A DNA stretch of 64,000 nt. Source: Archangium minus (GTDB lineage: Bacteria; Myxococcota; Myxococcia; Myxococcales; Myxococcaceae). Of this stretch, positions 45,560 to 54,524 are shown piece by piece. A program made the translations under genes and the position numbers. Each line of letters starts with the position of its first letter. Position 1 is the first letter of the stretch. The stretch lies in assembly GCF_044360475.1 (NCBI RefSeq), contig NZ_CP043494.1, positions 7,006,001-7,070,000 of the forward strand, given 5' to 3'. A model generated the notes under the pieces. That model searched no databases. It saw only the letters and a list, made by a program, of their open reading frames with translations, and had not been told where the DNA came from.

Positions 45560-46783
45560 GTGAGCGTTTCCTCCTCGCCGAAATCCGAGCAGCGGGTGCT
45601 CTGGCTGCTGGCGGCCGTGCAGTTCACCCACCTGCTGGACTTCATGATCGTCATGCCGCTGGGGCCGGAGTTCATGCGGCGCCTGGGCATCTCGGCCGCG
45701 CAGTTCGGGGCGTTGGTGTCCGCGTACACGCTGGCCTCCGCGGGCATGGGGTTGTTGGGCGGGCTGTGGCTGGATCGGTTCGATCGCAAGCGCACGCTGC
45801 TCGGGCTCTACGCGGGGTTCATCGTGTCCACGCTGCTGTGCGGCGTCGCGGACAGCCACCTCGGGTTGTTCGTGGCGCGCTCCGTGGCGGGAGCCTGCGC
45901 GGGGCTGATGAGCGCGGGGGTGCAGGCCATCATCGGGGACGTCATCCCCGCGGAGCGTCGGGGCCGAGCCATTGGCACGGTGATGTCATCGTATGGCCTG
46001 GTCGCGGTGGCGGGCGTACCCCTGGGGCTGTGGCTGGCGAGCCAGTGGGGGTGGCGCTCGCCGTTCTGGGTCATTGGCGCGCTCGGGAGTGTGCTGTGGC
46101 TCGCGCTGCTGTCCGCCCTGCCCCCGGTCCCGCCACACCCGTCAAGAGGCCCTGATGCGAGAGGCGGTTCCGCGCCCGTGCAGAGCTGGACGCCCGCCCT
46201 GGCGCTCGGGTGGGTGTTGACCTTCTGCGTGGTGTCCTCGGGCTTCCTGCTGATTCCCTATCTGAGCCCCTTCATGGTGGGCAACCTCGGGTTGCAGCTG
46301 TCCGACCTGTCCTGGGTGTATCTGGCGGGCGGCGCCGCCACGTTGTTGAGCTCGCGCTTCATGGGGCGGCTGGCTGATCGGTTCGGTCCGGCCCGCGTCC
46401 TGGGCGCGCTGCTGGTGGGCACCCTGGGGCCGCACCTGTTGTTTACGCACCTGTCCCCGGCACCGCTGCCGGCCGTGGCGGGGGTGTTCGTGCTGTTCAT
46501 GGTGCTGACCTCCGGGCGGGCCATCCCCACCCTGGCGCTGGTCGCCTCCCGAGTGCCTCCCGCGCTGCGCGGCCGCTACATGGCGATCAACATGGCGGCG
46601 AGCGATGGCGCCTCCGGGTTCGGCGCGTGGGTCGGAGGCCTGTTGCTGACGGTGGCGCCGGATGGCGCGCTGGTGGGGTTCAGCCGGGTGGGCTGGATCG
46701 CCGCCGGGGTGACGGGCTGCGCGCTCGGCATGCTCTGGCTGTTTGACCGGCGTACCCCTGCTCCGAGCGCGGTGCCGGCCTGA
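45560..46783 (+). CDS. MFS transporter, probable siderophore exporter
   Basis: 407 residues. The GTG at 45560 is chosen for CGGAG upstream; 45542 is possible. Twelve membrane segments typical of the major facilitator family, with motif A-like GLWLDRFDRKRT near 68-79 and the second copy GRLADRFGPARV. A Fur-like site lies just upstream. Next comes an aminotransferase and a siderophore importer, so export of a siderophore (myxochelin in related bacteria) is likely. The substrate is inferred from context. Confidence 0.82.
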   Translation: MSVSSSPKSEQRVLWLLAAVQFTHLLDFMIVMPLGPEFMRRLGISAAQFGALVSAYTLASAGMGLLGGLWLDRFDRKRTLLGLYAGFIVSTLLCGVADSHLGLFVARSVAGACAGLMSAGVQAIIGDVIPAERRGRAIGTVMSSYGLVAVAGVPLGLWLASQWGWRSPFWVIGALGSVLWLALLSALPPVPPHPSRGPDARGGSAPVQSWTPALALGWVLTFCVVSSGFLLIPYLSPFMVGNLGLQLSDLSWVYLAGGAATLLSSRFMGRLADRFGPARVLGALLVGTLGPHLLFTHLSPAPLPAVAGVFVLFMVLTSGRAIPTLALVASRVPPALRGRYMAINMAASDGASGFGAWVGGLLLTVAPDGALVGFSRVGWIAAGVTGCALGMLWLFDRRTPAPSAVPA

Positions 46784-46821
46784 GTCTTCCAACGCAGTTC
46801 CCATTCACACGAAGGAATCCC

Positions 46822-48108
46822 ATGGACGCACAAACGAACAGGCATCCGTCGTTGCCCCGGCCCATCGTGGGCAAGATGGATCTCACCAACTCCAACCGCC
46901 TGCTGGCCGAGGCGAAGCGGCTGGTGCCCGGTCTCACCCAGACGATGATGAAGAAGCCGGAGATGTTCGCTCCGGGCTCCTTCCCGGTCTACCTCGCCCG
47001 TGGACAGGGCGCGTTGGTGGAGGACGTGGATGGTCAGCAGTACATCGACTACATCTGCGGACTGGGCGCGAGCTCGCTCGGCCACAACCACCCGGCCGTC
47101 GTGGACACCATCCGCAAGCACCTGGAGGAGGGGCTGCTGCACTCGCTGCCCACGGCCTGGGAGGTCAGCGCCGCGAAGACGTTGGTGGAGATGATCCCCG
47201 GCGCGGAGATGGCGCGCTTCTTCAAGACGGGAGCGGATGCCACCTCGGCGGCGGTGCGCCTGGCGCGCTACGTCACGGGCAAGGAGCACATCATCACGGT
47301 GGGCTACAACGGTTGGCACGACCACTTCATGTATGACACACCGGGAGTGCCCGCGGTGCTGTCCCAGTACACGCGGCGCATGCCGCTCTTCGAGGAGCCG
47401 GACGAGGCGGCGCTGCTGAGCTGCATCGAGGAGACGGGTCAGAAGCTCGCGGCGGTGCTGCTGTCGGTGCCCTTCAACCGCTGCCTCACCCGCGAGTTCA
47501 TGCACAAGCTGCGCGCCACGTGCACGGCGCACGGCGTGCTGCTCATCCAGGACGAGGTCATCACCGGCTTCCGGCTGGCGCCGGGCGGTGCCCAGCAGTA
47601 CTTCGACGTGCGGGCCGACTTCGTCTGTCTGTCCAAGGCGATCGCCGCGGGCATGCCGCTGTCGGCGGTGGCGGGGCCGGAGAAGTTCCTGAGCAAGCTG
47701 GCGGATCTGCAGGTGTCCACCACGTTCGGCGGCGAGCTGCTGTCGCTGGCGGTGTGCGAGGCCGTGCTCAAGGTGAGCCGCGAGCCGGGCTTCACCGAGC
47801 ACCTGGCGAACCTGGGCCGTCGGCTGGCCACGGGCATCAACGCCCGGGCCGAGCGCGTGGGCTCGCCGCTGCGCATCCTGGGCTATGACGCCATCCCCCT
47901 GTTCCGCTTCTCCAAGAACCCCGTGGAGAACGCGAAGCTCACCCAGCCCTTCCAGGCGGGCATGGCACGCCGTGGCATCCTGCTGCGCCGCGACCTCAAC
48001 TTCATCTGTGCGGCTCACACGGTCGAGCAGATCGACTACACCATCGACATGGCCGAGGAAGCGATGCGCGAGTGCCTCCAGCAGGCCTCCGCCACCAGCG
48101 CGGCCTGA
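46822..48108 (+). CDS. Class III aminotransferase, MxcL/HemL-like
   Basis: 428 residues; AAGGA before the ATG. PLP-enzyme pattern: GLGASSLGHNHPAVV near 83-97, FFKTGADATSAAVRLAR, IQDEVITGFR (pyridine-N Asp) and Lys272 in LSKAIAAGMPLSAVAG. It resembles glutamate-1-semialdehyde aminomutase and the myxobacterial MxcL, which aminates the aldehyde released from the myxochelin NRPS to form myxochelin B. The Fur-type control and neighbouring siderophore importer favour MxcL over a haem role. The NRPS genes themselves are not in the window. Confidence 0.78.
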   Translation: MDAQTNRHPSLPRPIVGKMDLTNSNRLLAEAKRLVPGLTQTMMKKPEMFAPGSFPVYLARGQGALVEDVDGQQYIDYICGLGASSLGHNHPAVVDTIRKHLEEGLLHSLPTAWEVSAAKTLVEMIPGAEMARFFKTGADATSAAVRLARYVTGKEHIITVGYNGWHDHFMYDTPGVPAVLSQYTRRMPLFEEPDEAALLSCIEETGQKLAAVLLSVPFNRCLTREFMHKLRATCTAHGVLLIQDEVITGFRLAPGGAQQYFDVRADFVCLSKAIAAGMPLSAVAGPEKFLSKLADLQVSTTFGGELLSLAVCEAVLKVSREPGFTEHLANLGRRLATGINARAERVGSPLRILGYDAIPLFRFSKNPVENAKLTQPFQAGMARRGILLRRDLNFICAAHTVEQIDYTIDMAEEAMRECLQQASATSAA

Positions 48109-48133
48109 GTCCGGACGTTCCCGGGCCTTGAGA

Positions 48134-48160
48134 CTCCCCCCTCCGTACTCCTGGGGGGAG
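48134..48160 (+). terminator. Hairpin between aminotransferase and binding-protein genes
   Basis: Perfect 8-base stem: CTCCCCCC at 48134-48141 and GGGGGGAG at 48153-48160, loop of 11. No T-run follows, so it may reduce but not stop read-through into the ABC genes. Confidence 0.45.
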
Positions 48161-48217
48161 CCGCCTCACGGAAAGCATCGCCCTCTCCGTCAAAAACGCA
48201 TACTCTCCGGAGCCGTC

Positions 48218-49336
48218 ATGCTGCGTCTGCTTCTGCTCGCACTCTCCCTGGTACTGACTCCCCTTTCGGCGCTTGCCGCTGACACCCTCTCCGTGACGGA
48301 CCTCGCTGGGCGAACCGTCAAGGTGCCCGCCAAGGTCGAGCGGGTGATTCTTGGCGAAGGCCGTTACGTGCCGGTGCTGGCGATCTTCGATCGCGAGGAT
48401 CCCCTCAAGCGAGTCGTGGGGCAGTTCGGCGAGTTCCAGCGCCTGGATCCGGCGGGGTACGCGCAGTATCTCTCCCGCTTCCCGAAGCTGGCCAAGGTGC
48501 CGTTGATCGGCAATGCGTCGGCGGACACGTTCAGCCTCGAGAAGGCGGTGTCGCTGTCGCCGCAGGTCGCGATCTTCGGACTCGAGGGCCATGGCCCGTC
48601 TCCCTCCCAGGGAGATGTGATCGCCAAGCTGGAGGCCGCCGGAATCGCGGTCATCTTCATCGACTTCCGTCAGGACCCACTCGTCAACACGCCGCGCAGC
48701 ATCGAGCTGCTGGGCAAGGTGCTGGGCCAGCAGAAGGTCGCGGCCGACTTCGTGGGCTTCTACAACGAGCAGATGAAGCGGGTCACCGATCGCATCGCGA
48801 AGGCCCAGAAGAAGCCCTCGGTCTTCATCGACAACCGCGTCGGGCTCTCTGAAGAGTGCTGCAGCACGATGGTCAACGGCATGATGGGCCGCTTTGTCGA
48901 ATGGGCTGGCGGAACCAACCTCGCGCGTGACGTGGTGCCGGGAGTCCACGGAACGGTCAGCCTGGAATACCTGCTGACCCACCAGCCGGATGTCTACGTG
49001 GGCACCGCCATCGGCACGGCGGCAACCGCCACGAAGAGCGGCCACCAGATCGCGCTGGGTGCGCACGTCACACCGGAGGTCGCGCGCGCCTCCCTGAAGC
49101 GGGCGACCAGCCGTCCCGGCATCAGCGCGCTGAAGGCAGTGAAGGAGGGACGTGCGTTTGGCGTGTGGCATCACTTCTACAACTCGCCCTTCAACGTCGC
49201 CGCCGTCCAGGCCTTCGCCAAATGGCTGCACCCGGACCTGTTCGCCGACGTTGATCCCGAGGCGACCCTGCGCACCCTCTACAGCCGCTTCCAGCCCATG
49301 GAGTTGGATGGCACCTACTGGATTGGATTGAAGTGA
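48218..49336 (+). CDS. Periplasmic iron-siderophore binding protein
   Basis: 372 residues from the ATG at 48218 (CCGGAG upstream); signal peptide ends SALAAD. Pattern of FecB/FhuD-type binding proteins: SVTDLAGRTVKVPAKVERVI, then two lobes and a long helix (VGFYNEQMKRVTDRIAKAQKK). EECCSTMVNG is an unusual double Cys. It overlaps the permease start by 4 bases (GTGA). It is the first gene of the importer, perhaps taking up ferric myxochelin or another siderophore. Confidence 0.85.
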   Translation: MLRLLLLALSLVLTPLSALAADTLSVTDLAGRTVKVPAKVERVILGEGRYVPVLAIFDREDPLKRVVGQFGEFQRLDPAGYAQYLSRFPKLAKVPLIGNASADTFSLEKAVSLSPQVAIFGLEGHGPSPSQGDVIAKLEAAGIAVIFIDFRQDPLVNTPRSIELLGKVLGQQKVAADFVGFYNEQMKRVTDRIAKAQKKPSVFIDNRVGLSEECCSTMVNGMMGRFVEWAGGTNLARDVVPGVHGTVSLEYLLTHQPDVYVGTAIGTAATATKSGHQIALGAHVTPEVARASLKRATSRPGISALKAVKEGRAFGVWHHFYNSPFNVAAVQAFAKWLHPDLFADVDPEATLRTLYSRFQPMELDGTYWIGLK

Positions 49337-50388
49337 TCGCTGCCGCGTCGGGTGATTCTCTTGCCACGGGCTACCGCCGCTACCTGCTGGTGCGGCTGCT
49401 CGTCATTGCGGGCTTCGCCGCCGCTCTGGTGCTGTCCTTCCTGTTCGATGTCGCGACGGGTCCGTCGACGTTCCCCGTAGGCGACATCGTCACGGGCCTG
49501 ATCGAGCCTTCGGCGCTGGATGCTGGCAAGCAGGTCATTCTCTGGGACGTGCGCCTGCCCTATGCGGTGATGGCGGTGCTGGTGGGGGCGGCGCTGGGCC
49601 TCTCGGGCGCCGAGATGCAGACGGTGCTGAACAACCCACTGGCCAGCCCCTTCACGTTGGGCATCTCGGGGGCCGCGACACTGGGGGCCTCGCTGGCGAT
49701 CGTGTTCCAGTTCGATCTCCCCGGGGTGGGTTCGAACTACGTGATTTCGGCCAGCGCCTTCGTGGGGGCGATCTGCGCCACCCTCCTCATCCAGAGCTTG
49801 TCGCGGTTCTATGGCGCCTCGCTCGACGTCGTGGTCCTGTTCGGGATCGCGCTCTACTTCGCCTTCCAATCGATGGTCTCGCTGGTGCATTTCATGGCGG
49901 ATGCCAGCGCCTCTCAGGAGATCATCTTCTGGACCATGGGCAGCCTGTCGCGCGCCAATTGGGACAAGATCGGCATCGTCGCGGTGACGCTCGCCCTCTG
50001 CCTGCCGCTGTCGATGCGTCAGAGCTGGTCCCTGACCGCGCTTCGCGGGGGCGAGGACCACGCCCGCAGCCTCGGCATCTCCGTCGAGCGACTGCGGCTG
50101 CTCGTCCTCCTGCGGGTCAGCCTGCTCGCGGCCGTGGCGGTCTCGTTCGTGGGTGAGATCGCCTTCGTGGGCCTGGTCGGACCGCACATTGCTCGCATGG
50201 CGCTGGGAGAGAACCACAAGGTGTTCCTGCCCGGCAGCACCCTGGCGGGGGCGCTCTCCCTCTCGCTCGCCTCCATCGTCAGCAAGTCGCTGGTGCCGGG
50301 GCTCATCCTCCCTGTGGGCATGGTCACCACGTTCGTGGGGATTCCTTTGTTCGTCGGGCTGATCCTCGCGCAGCGGAGGCGATCGTGA
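49333..50388 (+). CDS. FecCD-type ABC transporter permease
   Basis: 351 residues; GTG start inside the preceding stop. About ten membrane segments with BtuC/FecD signatures (VRLPYAVMAVLVGAALGLSG, NNPLASPFTLGISGAATLGA, SFVGEIAFVGLVGPHIAR). It forms the membrane channel of the siderophore importer with the binding protein before and the ATPase after. The single gene likely works as a homodimer. Confidence 0.92.
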   Translation: MIAAASGDSLATGYRRYLLVRLLVIAGFAAALVLSFLFDVATGPSTFPVGDIVTGLIEPSALDAGKQVILWDVRLPYAVMAVLVGAALGLSGAEMQTVLNNPLASPFTLGISGAATLGASLAIVFQFDLPGVGSNYVISASAFVGAICATLLIQSLSRFYGASLDVVVLFGIALYFAFQSMVSLVHFMADASASQEIIFWTMGSLSRANWDKIGIVAVTLALCLPLSMRQSWSLTALRGGEDHARSLGISVERLRLLVLLRVSLLAAVAVSFVGEIAFVGLVGPHIARMALGENHKVFLPGSTLAGALSLSLASIVSKSLVPGLILPVGMVTTFVGIPLFVGLILAQRRRS

Positions 50389-51170
50389 ACGAGGGATTGA
50401 AGGTCACCCAGCTCTCCACCGGCTACGGCAAGCGTCGGGTGCTGTCAGGCCTCAGCCTGCCGGTCATCACGCCGGGCTCGATGGTCGCCGTGCTCGGCCC
50501 GAACGCGGTCGGGAAGTCGACGCTGCTCCAGACCCTCGCCGGACTGCACAAGGCGACGGGGAACATCCTGCTCGACGGCGTGGAGCTGATGACGCAGAGC
50601 CCTGGCCAGCGGGTCCGTCTGGTGGGCTATCTGCCGCAGACCCTGCCGCAGCCAACGTCTCTCGTCGCCTACGAAGCCATGCTGAGCGCGGTGCGAGCGG
50701 TTCGCCCCGACCTTCCCACCAAGCGCGCCGAGTCCCTGGTGTCGGAAACCTTCAACGCGTTGGGCCTTTCCGACCTGGCGCTGAGACGCCTGGCGGAGAT
50801 GTCGGGTGGGCAGCGACAGATGATCGGCCTGGCACAGGTGCTCGTGCGCAAGCCGCGGTTGCTCCTGCTCGACGAGCCGACCAGCGCGCTGGATCTGCGG
50901 TGGCAGTTGAGCGTCATCAAGACGGTTCGCACCATTACAACCCGTGACGGGGCCATCTGCCTGATGGCGGTGCATGACATCAACCTGGCCATGCGCTTCT
51001 GTGATGTCGTCATCGTCCTGGGCAAGCCGGGTCTGCTGGCGGCGGGCCCTCCGGCCGAAGTCATGACGTCCGACATCCTTCGCGAGGCGTACGGTGTCGA
51101 AGGGCGCGTGGAACGCTGCTCACTGGATATGCCGGTGGTGCTGATCGATCACGCGGTGGAAACGCGGTGA
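50385..51170 (+). CDS. Siderophore ABC transporter ATP-binding protein (FecE/FhuC type)
   Basis: 261 residues; GTG start overlaps the permease stop. Walker A GPNAVGKST (about 38-46), signature MSGGQRQ, Walker B LLLLDEPTSALD and H-loop AVHDINLAM. All catalytic residues are present, unlike the ATPase at 8443. Last gene of the Fur-type operon. The next gene is convergent and 15 bases away. Confidence 0.93.
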   Translation: MNEGLKVTQLSTGYGKRRVLSGLSLPVITPGSMVAVLGPNAVGKSTLLQTLAGLHKATGNILLDGVELMTQSPGQRVRLVGYLPQTLPQPTSLVAYEAMLSAVRAVRPDLPTKRAESLVSETFNALGLSDLALRRLAEMSGGQRQMIGLAQVLVRKPRLLLLDEPTSALDLRWQLSVIKTVRTITTRDGAICLMAVHDINLAMRFCDVVIVLGKPGLLAAGPPAEVMTSDILREAYGVEGRVERCSLDMPVVLIDHAVETR

Positions 51171-51185
51171 TCGCGGCCTGCTGAG

Positions 51186-51602
51186 TCACGGAAACCCCGG
51201 CAGCGGTGAGACGTCCGGCGCGACCCAGTTCCGGCGCGCCTCATCCGACTCCAGCGTCTCCTTCCGGTAGTGCCGCTCCAGCAGCTTTCCGTTCAGCAGC
51301 TCCGGGTGCGCCGCCAAGAAGGTGTCGAAGCGCTCCAGTTCTGGTGTCTCCCGGAGTGCCGCGTACACGTGCGCGCTCCACGCCCTCGTCATCGTCTCGT
51401 GGTACTTGCCCGCCGCTCCCAACGCCGTCGCGTAGCGGCGGATCGTCTCCTGGATGCGCGCGTATCCCGCCTCGCTCCCGTGCCGGCGCAGGTACAGCCA
51501 TCCCAGCCGCACGTGCTCCCGGTGTCCGAAGCTTTCACCCGGCCACGTCGCCGCCTCCACTGCTTCGAGGAACTCGTCGTCACTCGCTGGTCGGGAATCC
51601 AT
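51186..51602 (-). CDS. Conserved hypothetical protein
   Basis: 138 residues, no signal. It has the look of a widespread small family: F(G)HREHVRLGWLYLRRHG near 25-41, GKYHETMTRAW, then AHPELLNGKLLERHY and ARRNWVAPDVSPLP at the end. Several conserved His could bind a metal. Function unknown. It lies divergent from the secreted protein at 51648. Confidence 0.7.
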   Translation of the reverse strand: MDSRPASDDEFLEAVEAATWPGESFGHREHVRLGWLYLRRHGSEAGYARIQETIRRYATALGAAGKYHETMTRAWSAHVYAALRETPELERFDTFLAAHPELLNGKLLERHYRKETLESDEARRNWVAPDVSPLPGFP

Positions 51603-51647
51603 TCGCTCATCTTACGGGTTGGAACACGCTGTTGTTATATCCCTCCC

Positions 51648-52808
51648 ATGCGACTTCCCGACGTCCCCCGCTCGCTCCTCGCCGCGCTCCTCCTCGGGCC
51701 CTCCCTCGTGAGAGCCGCGCCCTCCTTCCGCGAGCAGCTCGAGGCGTACGCTCGCCACCGCTCCCTCTCCGTGGATTGGAGCTCCAGTGCCCAGCTCGAC
51801 GAGGACCCCGCGCCTGAGCACCTCGCCCGCCTGTGTAACCCTCGCGAGCCCTCTTCCTCCGTCTACGTGCTGGAGCAGCAACCCGGCATCCTCTGGGGCC
51901 TCGACGCCCCTCCCGAGCAGCTCCCCTGCCCTTCCAAGCCCCCTCGAGCGAGGCCACTGCCCTCCCGACTGGAGCTGTCACGAAAGGACGGGCATGAGGA
52001 GTCCCGCGTCAGCCTCGCCTTCCGCGAGGGCCAGCCCGTCTTCGTTGCGTCCTCGCGGAGCAGTCCCTTCATGCACGGCCCCGGCACCTCCTCCGAGGAG
52101 AAGGACTGGGAGGGACTTCGCTTCTCGATGACCCACTCCGTCCCGGAGAAGCACGGCACGAAGCGGTTCGAGGGAGCCATCCTCCCCGTCCTCGCCTCAC
52201 CCGAGGCCGCCGCCGCGCTCCCTCCCACGTACAACCACGTCCTCTTTGGGCGCGAGCACTGGACGGGCGAGAAGGACGCCTCCGTGCGAGTCACCGCGTT
52301 CCCCCTGAGGGCTGACACCGTCCGCCTGCACATCCAGGTGCGCGATGATCGCCTCATTCCCGCCTCGGAGGGTCTGAGCGACACGGAGCTGCTCGGTGTG
52401 GACCACCTGAAGATCCAGTGGGGCTACGATCCCAGGCGCCAGCTCGTGGTGGCACGCACCGAGCAGGGGGGACCACTCGTCCGCTGGCACCCGCCCCCTG
52501 ACTCCACCGAGCCCCCGCCCACCGTAGCGTTCGACGGGAGTTCCTTCCTCGTGGACCTGCTGCTCTCCAGTCTGAGCGTGAACCCGCGGGCAGATTCCTG
52601 GCAAAAGCCCTTCTCCGTCATCTTTTCGGATGCGGACGCGCCCGGGGCTGCTCCGCAGACAGAGGTCGCGCTCGGAACGCAGCACACAGGCCGGACCATC
52701 ACCTTCAGTCGGCTCGTCGCCCACCCGGACCACGCCCGCTACCCGCCCGTGAGCACCACCGCCTTCGGCCGGCTCTCCCGTCTCTCCCCTGCGGAGCCGA
52801 AGCCCTAG
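51648..52808 (+). CDS. Secreted protein of unknown function
   Basis: 386 residues from the ATG at 51648, which begins a signal peptide ending LVRAAP; an open frame from 51270 covers the opposite gene and is not used. Mostly beta, with a sandwich-like second half (VRLHIQVRDDRLIPASEG, DHLKIQWGYDPRRQLVV, AFDGSSFLVDLLLSSLSV), perhaps a carbohydrate-binding-like fold. No named family is recognised. A hairpin at 52832-52850 follows. Confidence 0.65.
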   Translation: MRLPDVPRSLLAALLLGPSLVRAAPSFREQLEAYARHRSLSVDWSSSAQLDEDPAPEHLARLCNPREPSSSVYVLEQQPGILWGLDAPPEQLPCPSKPPRARPLPSRLELSRKDGHEESRVSLAFREGQPVFVASSRSSPFMHGPGTSSEEKDWEGLRFSMTHSVPEKHGTKRFEGAILPVLASPEAAAALPPTYNHVLFGREHWTGEKDASVRVTAFPLRADTVRLHIQVRDDRLIPASEGLSDTELLGVDHLKIQWGYDPRRQLVVARTEQGGPLVRWHPPPDSTEPPPTVAFDGSSFLVDLLLSSLSVNPRADSWQKPFSVIFSDADAPGAAPQTEVALGTQHTGRTITFSRLVAHPDHARYPPVSTTAFGRLSRLSPAEPKP

Positions 52809-52831
52809 CTGAAATCAACGAATGGGGAAGT

Positions 52832-52850
52832 GAGGGGACACATGCCCCTC
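52832..52850 (+). terminator. Small hairpin after the secreted protein gene
   Basis: GAGGGG (52832-52837) and CCCCTC (52845-52850) with a 7-base loop, 23 bases past the stop. No T-run; weak. Confidence 0.35.
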
Positions 52851-53027
52851 CGGGCGCGTCAGGAATTGGCGCACCGTCCGTCGTGCTAGGGTGAAGGGGC
52901 CGCTCGCGGGACTGTGATGCGACTTCCGAACCGAGCCTCTGGAGCTTGACTAGCTGGTCGTGTCCGCCTTCCCCGAGCGGCTCCTTCATTTCGCCCAGGC
53001 CCAGACAGGCTCTCGGGAGGTGGACGT

Positions 53028-54524
53028 GTGATGGACGTGGCGTTGGCTCGCGCCGAGCAGGTCGCACGCGAGGACCTGGTGATGTTCGTGAACGCGTGCT
53101 TCTCCTGCACGGGGCAGCGCGAGTTCTACAACGACGCGCGCGGGCAGGCGGTCTCCATCGAGTTCCTGCACGCCTATATCCTGGGCAACTACCGCCGCCT
53201 CTATGCGCGGACGCTGGCCGCGGGCATTAACCACTTCAACCAGGCGCAGATCATCCTCAACCTGCTGGCCACCGGAAAGCAAACGCCGGCCACGGATCGG
53301 CGTGAGGAGGGAGCACTCATCGCGGCGGCGCTCCGGATGTTGCCACCGCAGCGGGCCTTCCGGGTGCTGGAGGTGCTGCGCGAACGGCGCATCAACAACC
53401 GCCGGACGCGCGCCATCGTCCAGGAGTATCTAGAGAGACGGCCAGACCTGGGGTTCGATGCGATCAAGTACCGAGCCAAGCTGCGGGCCGCGGTGGCGCA
53501 CGGGCACCTGAAGCTCGGGGGCGAGCTCAATCCCTTCCTCTTCCACGGCTGGCGCAAGCGCGTGTTCACGACGCCGCTGCTGGAGAAGTTCCGCCAAGCC
53601 CACTACGACGCGTCCGCCCTCTTCGAGCTGCCCTTCACCGTCGCCGAGGGGTTGGCCGTGAAGCACGGCATTCCCCGTGACGTGTTCCTCACGCGTATCG
53701 AGCCGCGCCTCACCGCCGCCGAGCGGCTGCGCCTGCAGGGGTCGGCCGCTCGCGAGGACGGAGTGACGCTCTCATTTGAGCTGGGGCGCGCACCGCTCAC
53801 GAAGCTGGCGCTCTACGTGCTCTCCTTGAAGCCGGAGGTGAGGCGAGAGCGACAAGCCGAGCTGCATGCCGCGATAGAGCAGGCAGCAACCCGCACGCTG
53901 CGCCGGGCCTCCGTGCCCCTGGGCCGGGTGGCCGCCGTGCTGGACAACAGCTACTCCGCCTCGGGCTCCACCGAGAAGCGCCGCCGCCCGCTGGGGGTGG
54001 CTCTCGCCGCGCATTACCTGCTGTCAGCCTCGGCCCGCGAGTACCGCGCCTTCTGGACGAGCCCCGTGCAGGATCCGCTCCTCATGGGCGCGCGGGGACA
54101 GACCGATCTGTCCACCCCGCTGCTCGATGCCCTGGACTGGAAGCCAGACCTGGTCGTCGTCGTGTCCGACGGCTACGACAATGATCCGCCGAACGCCGTG
54201 GCCGAGGTGACCCGCGTCTTCCGCACGAAGCTGGACCCGGCTCGTCGCACGTCCATCGTCCACGTGAACCCCGTGTTCGCCTCGGAGCTCTACGCCCCCC
54301 GAGGCATTGGCCTCCACGTACCCACGGTGGGCGTGCGGGATGCGGAGGATCTGCCGACGGTGCTCGGCTTCGCTCGCTTCGCGGAGGGCGCGGCCCCGCT
54401 GTCGGAGCTCGAGGACTATCTCGCGGCACGCGTGCGGCGGTTGATGGAGCGCGGTCAGCGGAGCCAGACGCGTGCGGAGCCCCAGGAGACCGCCGGAGCG
54501 TCCACTGTCGAGGAGGAGGAGTAA
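53028..54524 (+). CDS. TROVE/Ro60-like protein with vWA (MIDAS) domain
   Basis: 498 residues; GGGAGG stands 7 bases before the GTG at 53028 (an ATG at 53031 is also possible). Residues 10-280 are helical repeats like the TROVE ring (LVMFVNACFSCTGQREFYND, IEFLHAYILGNYRRLYARTL, RINNRRTRAIVQEYLERRP). From about 300 a von Willebrand A domain has a complete MIDAS: DNSYSAS from Asp306, Thr in TDLSTPLLDAL and the Asp of VVVSDGYDN. Ro60/Rsr proteins bind Y RNAs and misfolded RNA, and bacterial ones join RNA-repair operons. The acidic tail ends EEEE. The stop overlaps the next ATG, so the pair is coupled. Confidence 0.75.
   Translation: MMDVALARAEQVAREDLVMFVNACFSCTGQREFYNDARGQAVSIEFLHAYILGNYRRLYARTLAAGINHFNQAQIILNLLATGKQTPATDRREEGALIAAALRMLPPQRAFRVLEVLRERRINNRRTRAIVQEYLERRPDLGFDAIKYRAKLRAAVAHGHLKLGGELNPFLFHGWRKRVFTTPLLEKFRQAHYDASALFELPFTVAEGLAVKHGIPRDVFLTRIEPRLTAAERLRLQGSAAREDGVTLSFELGRAPLTKLALYVLSLKPEVRRERQAELHAAIEQAATRTLRRASVPLGRVAAVLDNSYSASGSTEKRRRPLGVALAAHYLLSASAREYRAFWTSPVQDPLLMGARGQTDLSTPLLDALDWKPDLVVVVSDGYDNDPPNAVAEVTRVFRTKLDPARRTSIVHVNPVFASELYAPRGIGLHVPTVGVRDAEDLPTVLGFARFAEGAAPLSELEDYLAARVRRLMERGQRSQTRAEPQETAGASTVEEEE

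Noticed and set aside
52870..52895. Sigma-54-like element upstream of the TROVE gene
   Set aside because: The GG-N10-GC rule is not met (second element reads GT), so it is not supported.
52809..53027. Possible Y RNA next to the TROVE gene
   Set aside because: No tRNA-like or Y-type fold could be recognised by eye; left as a test only.
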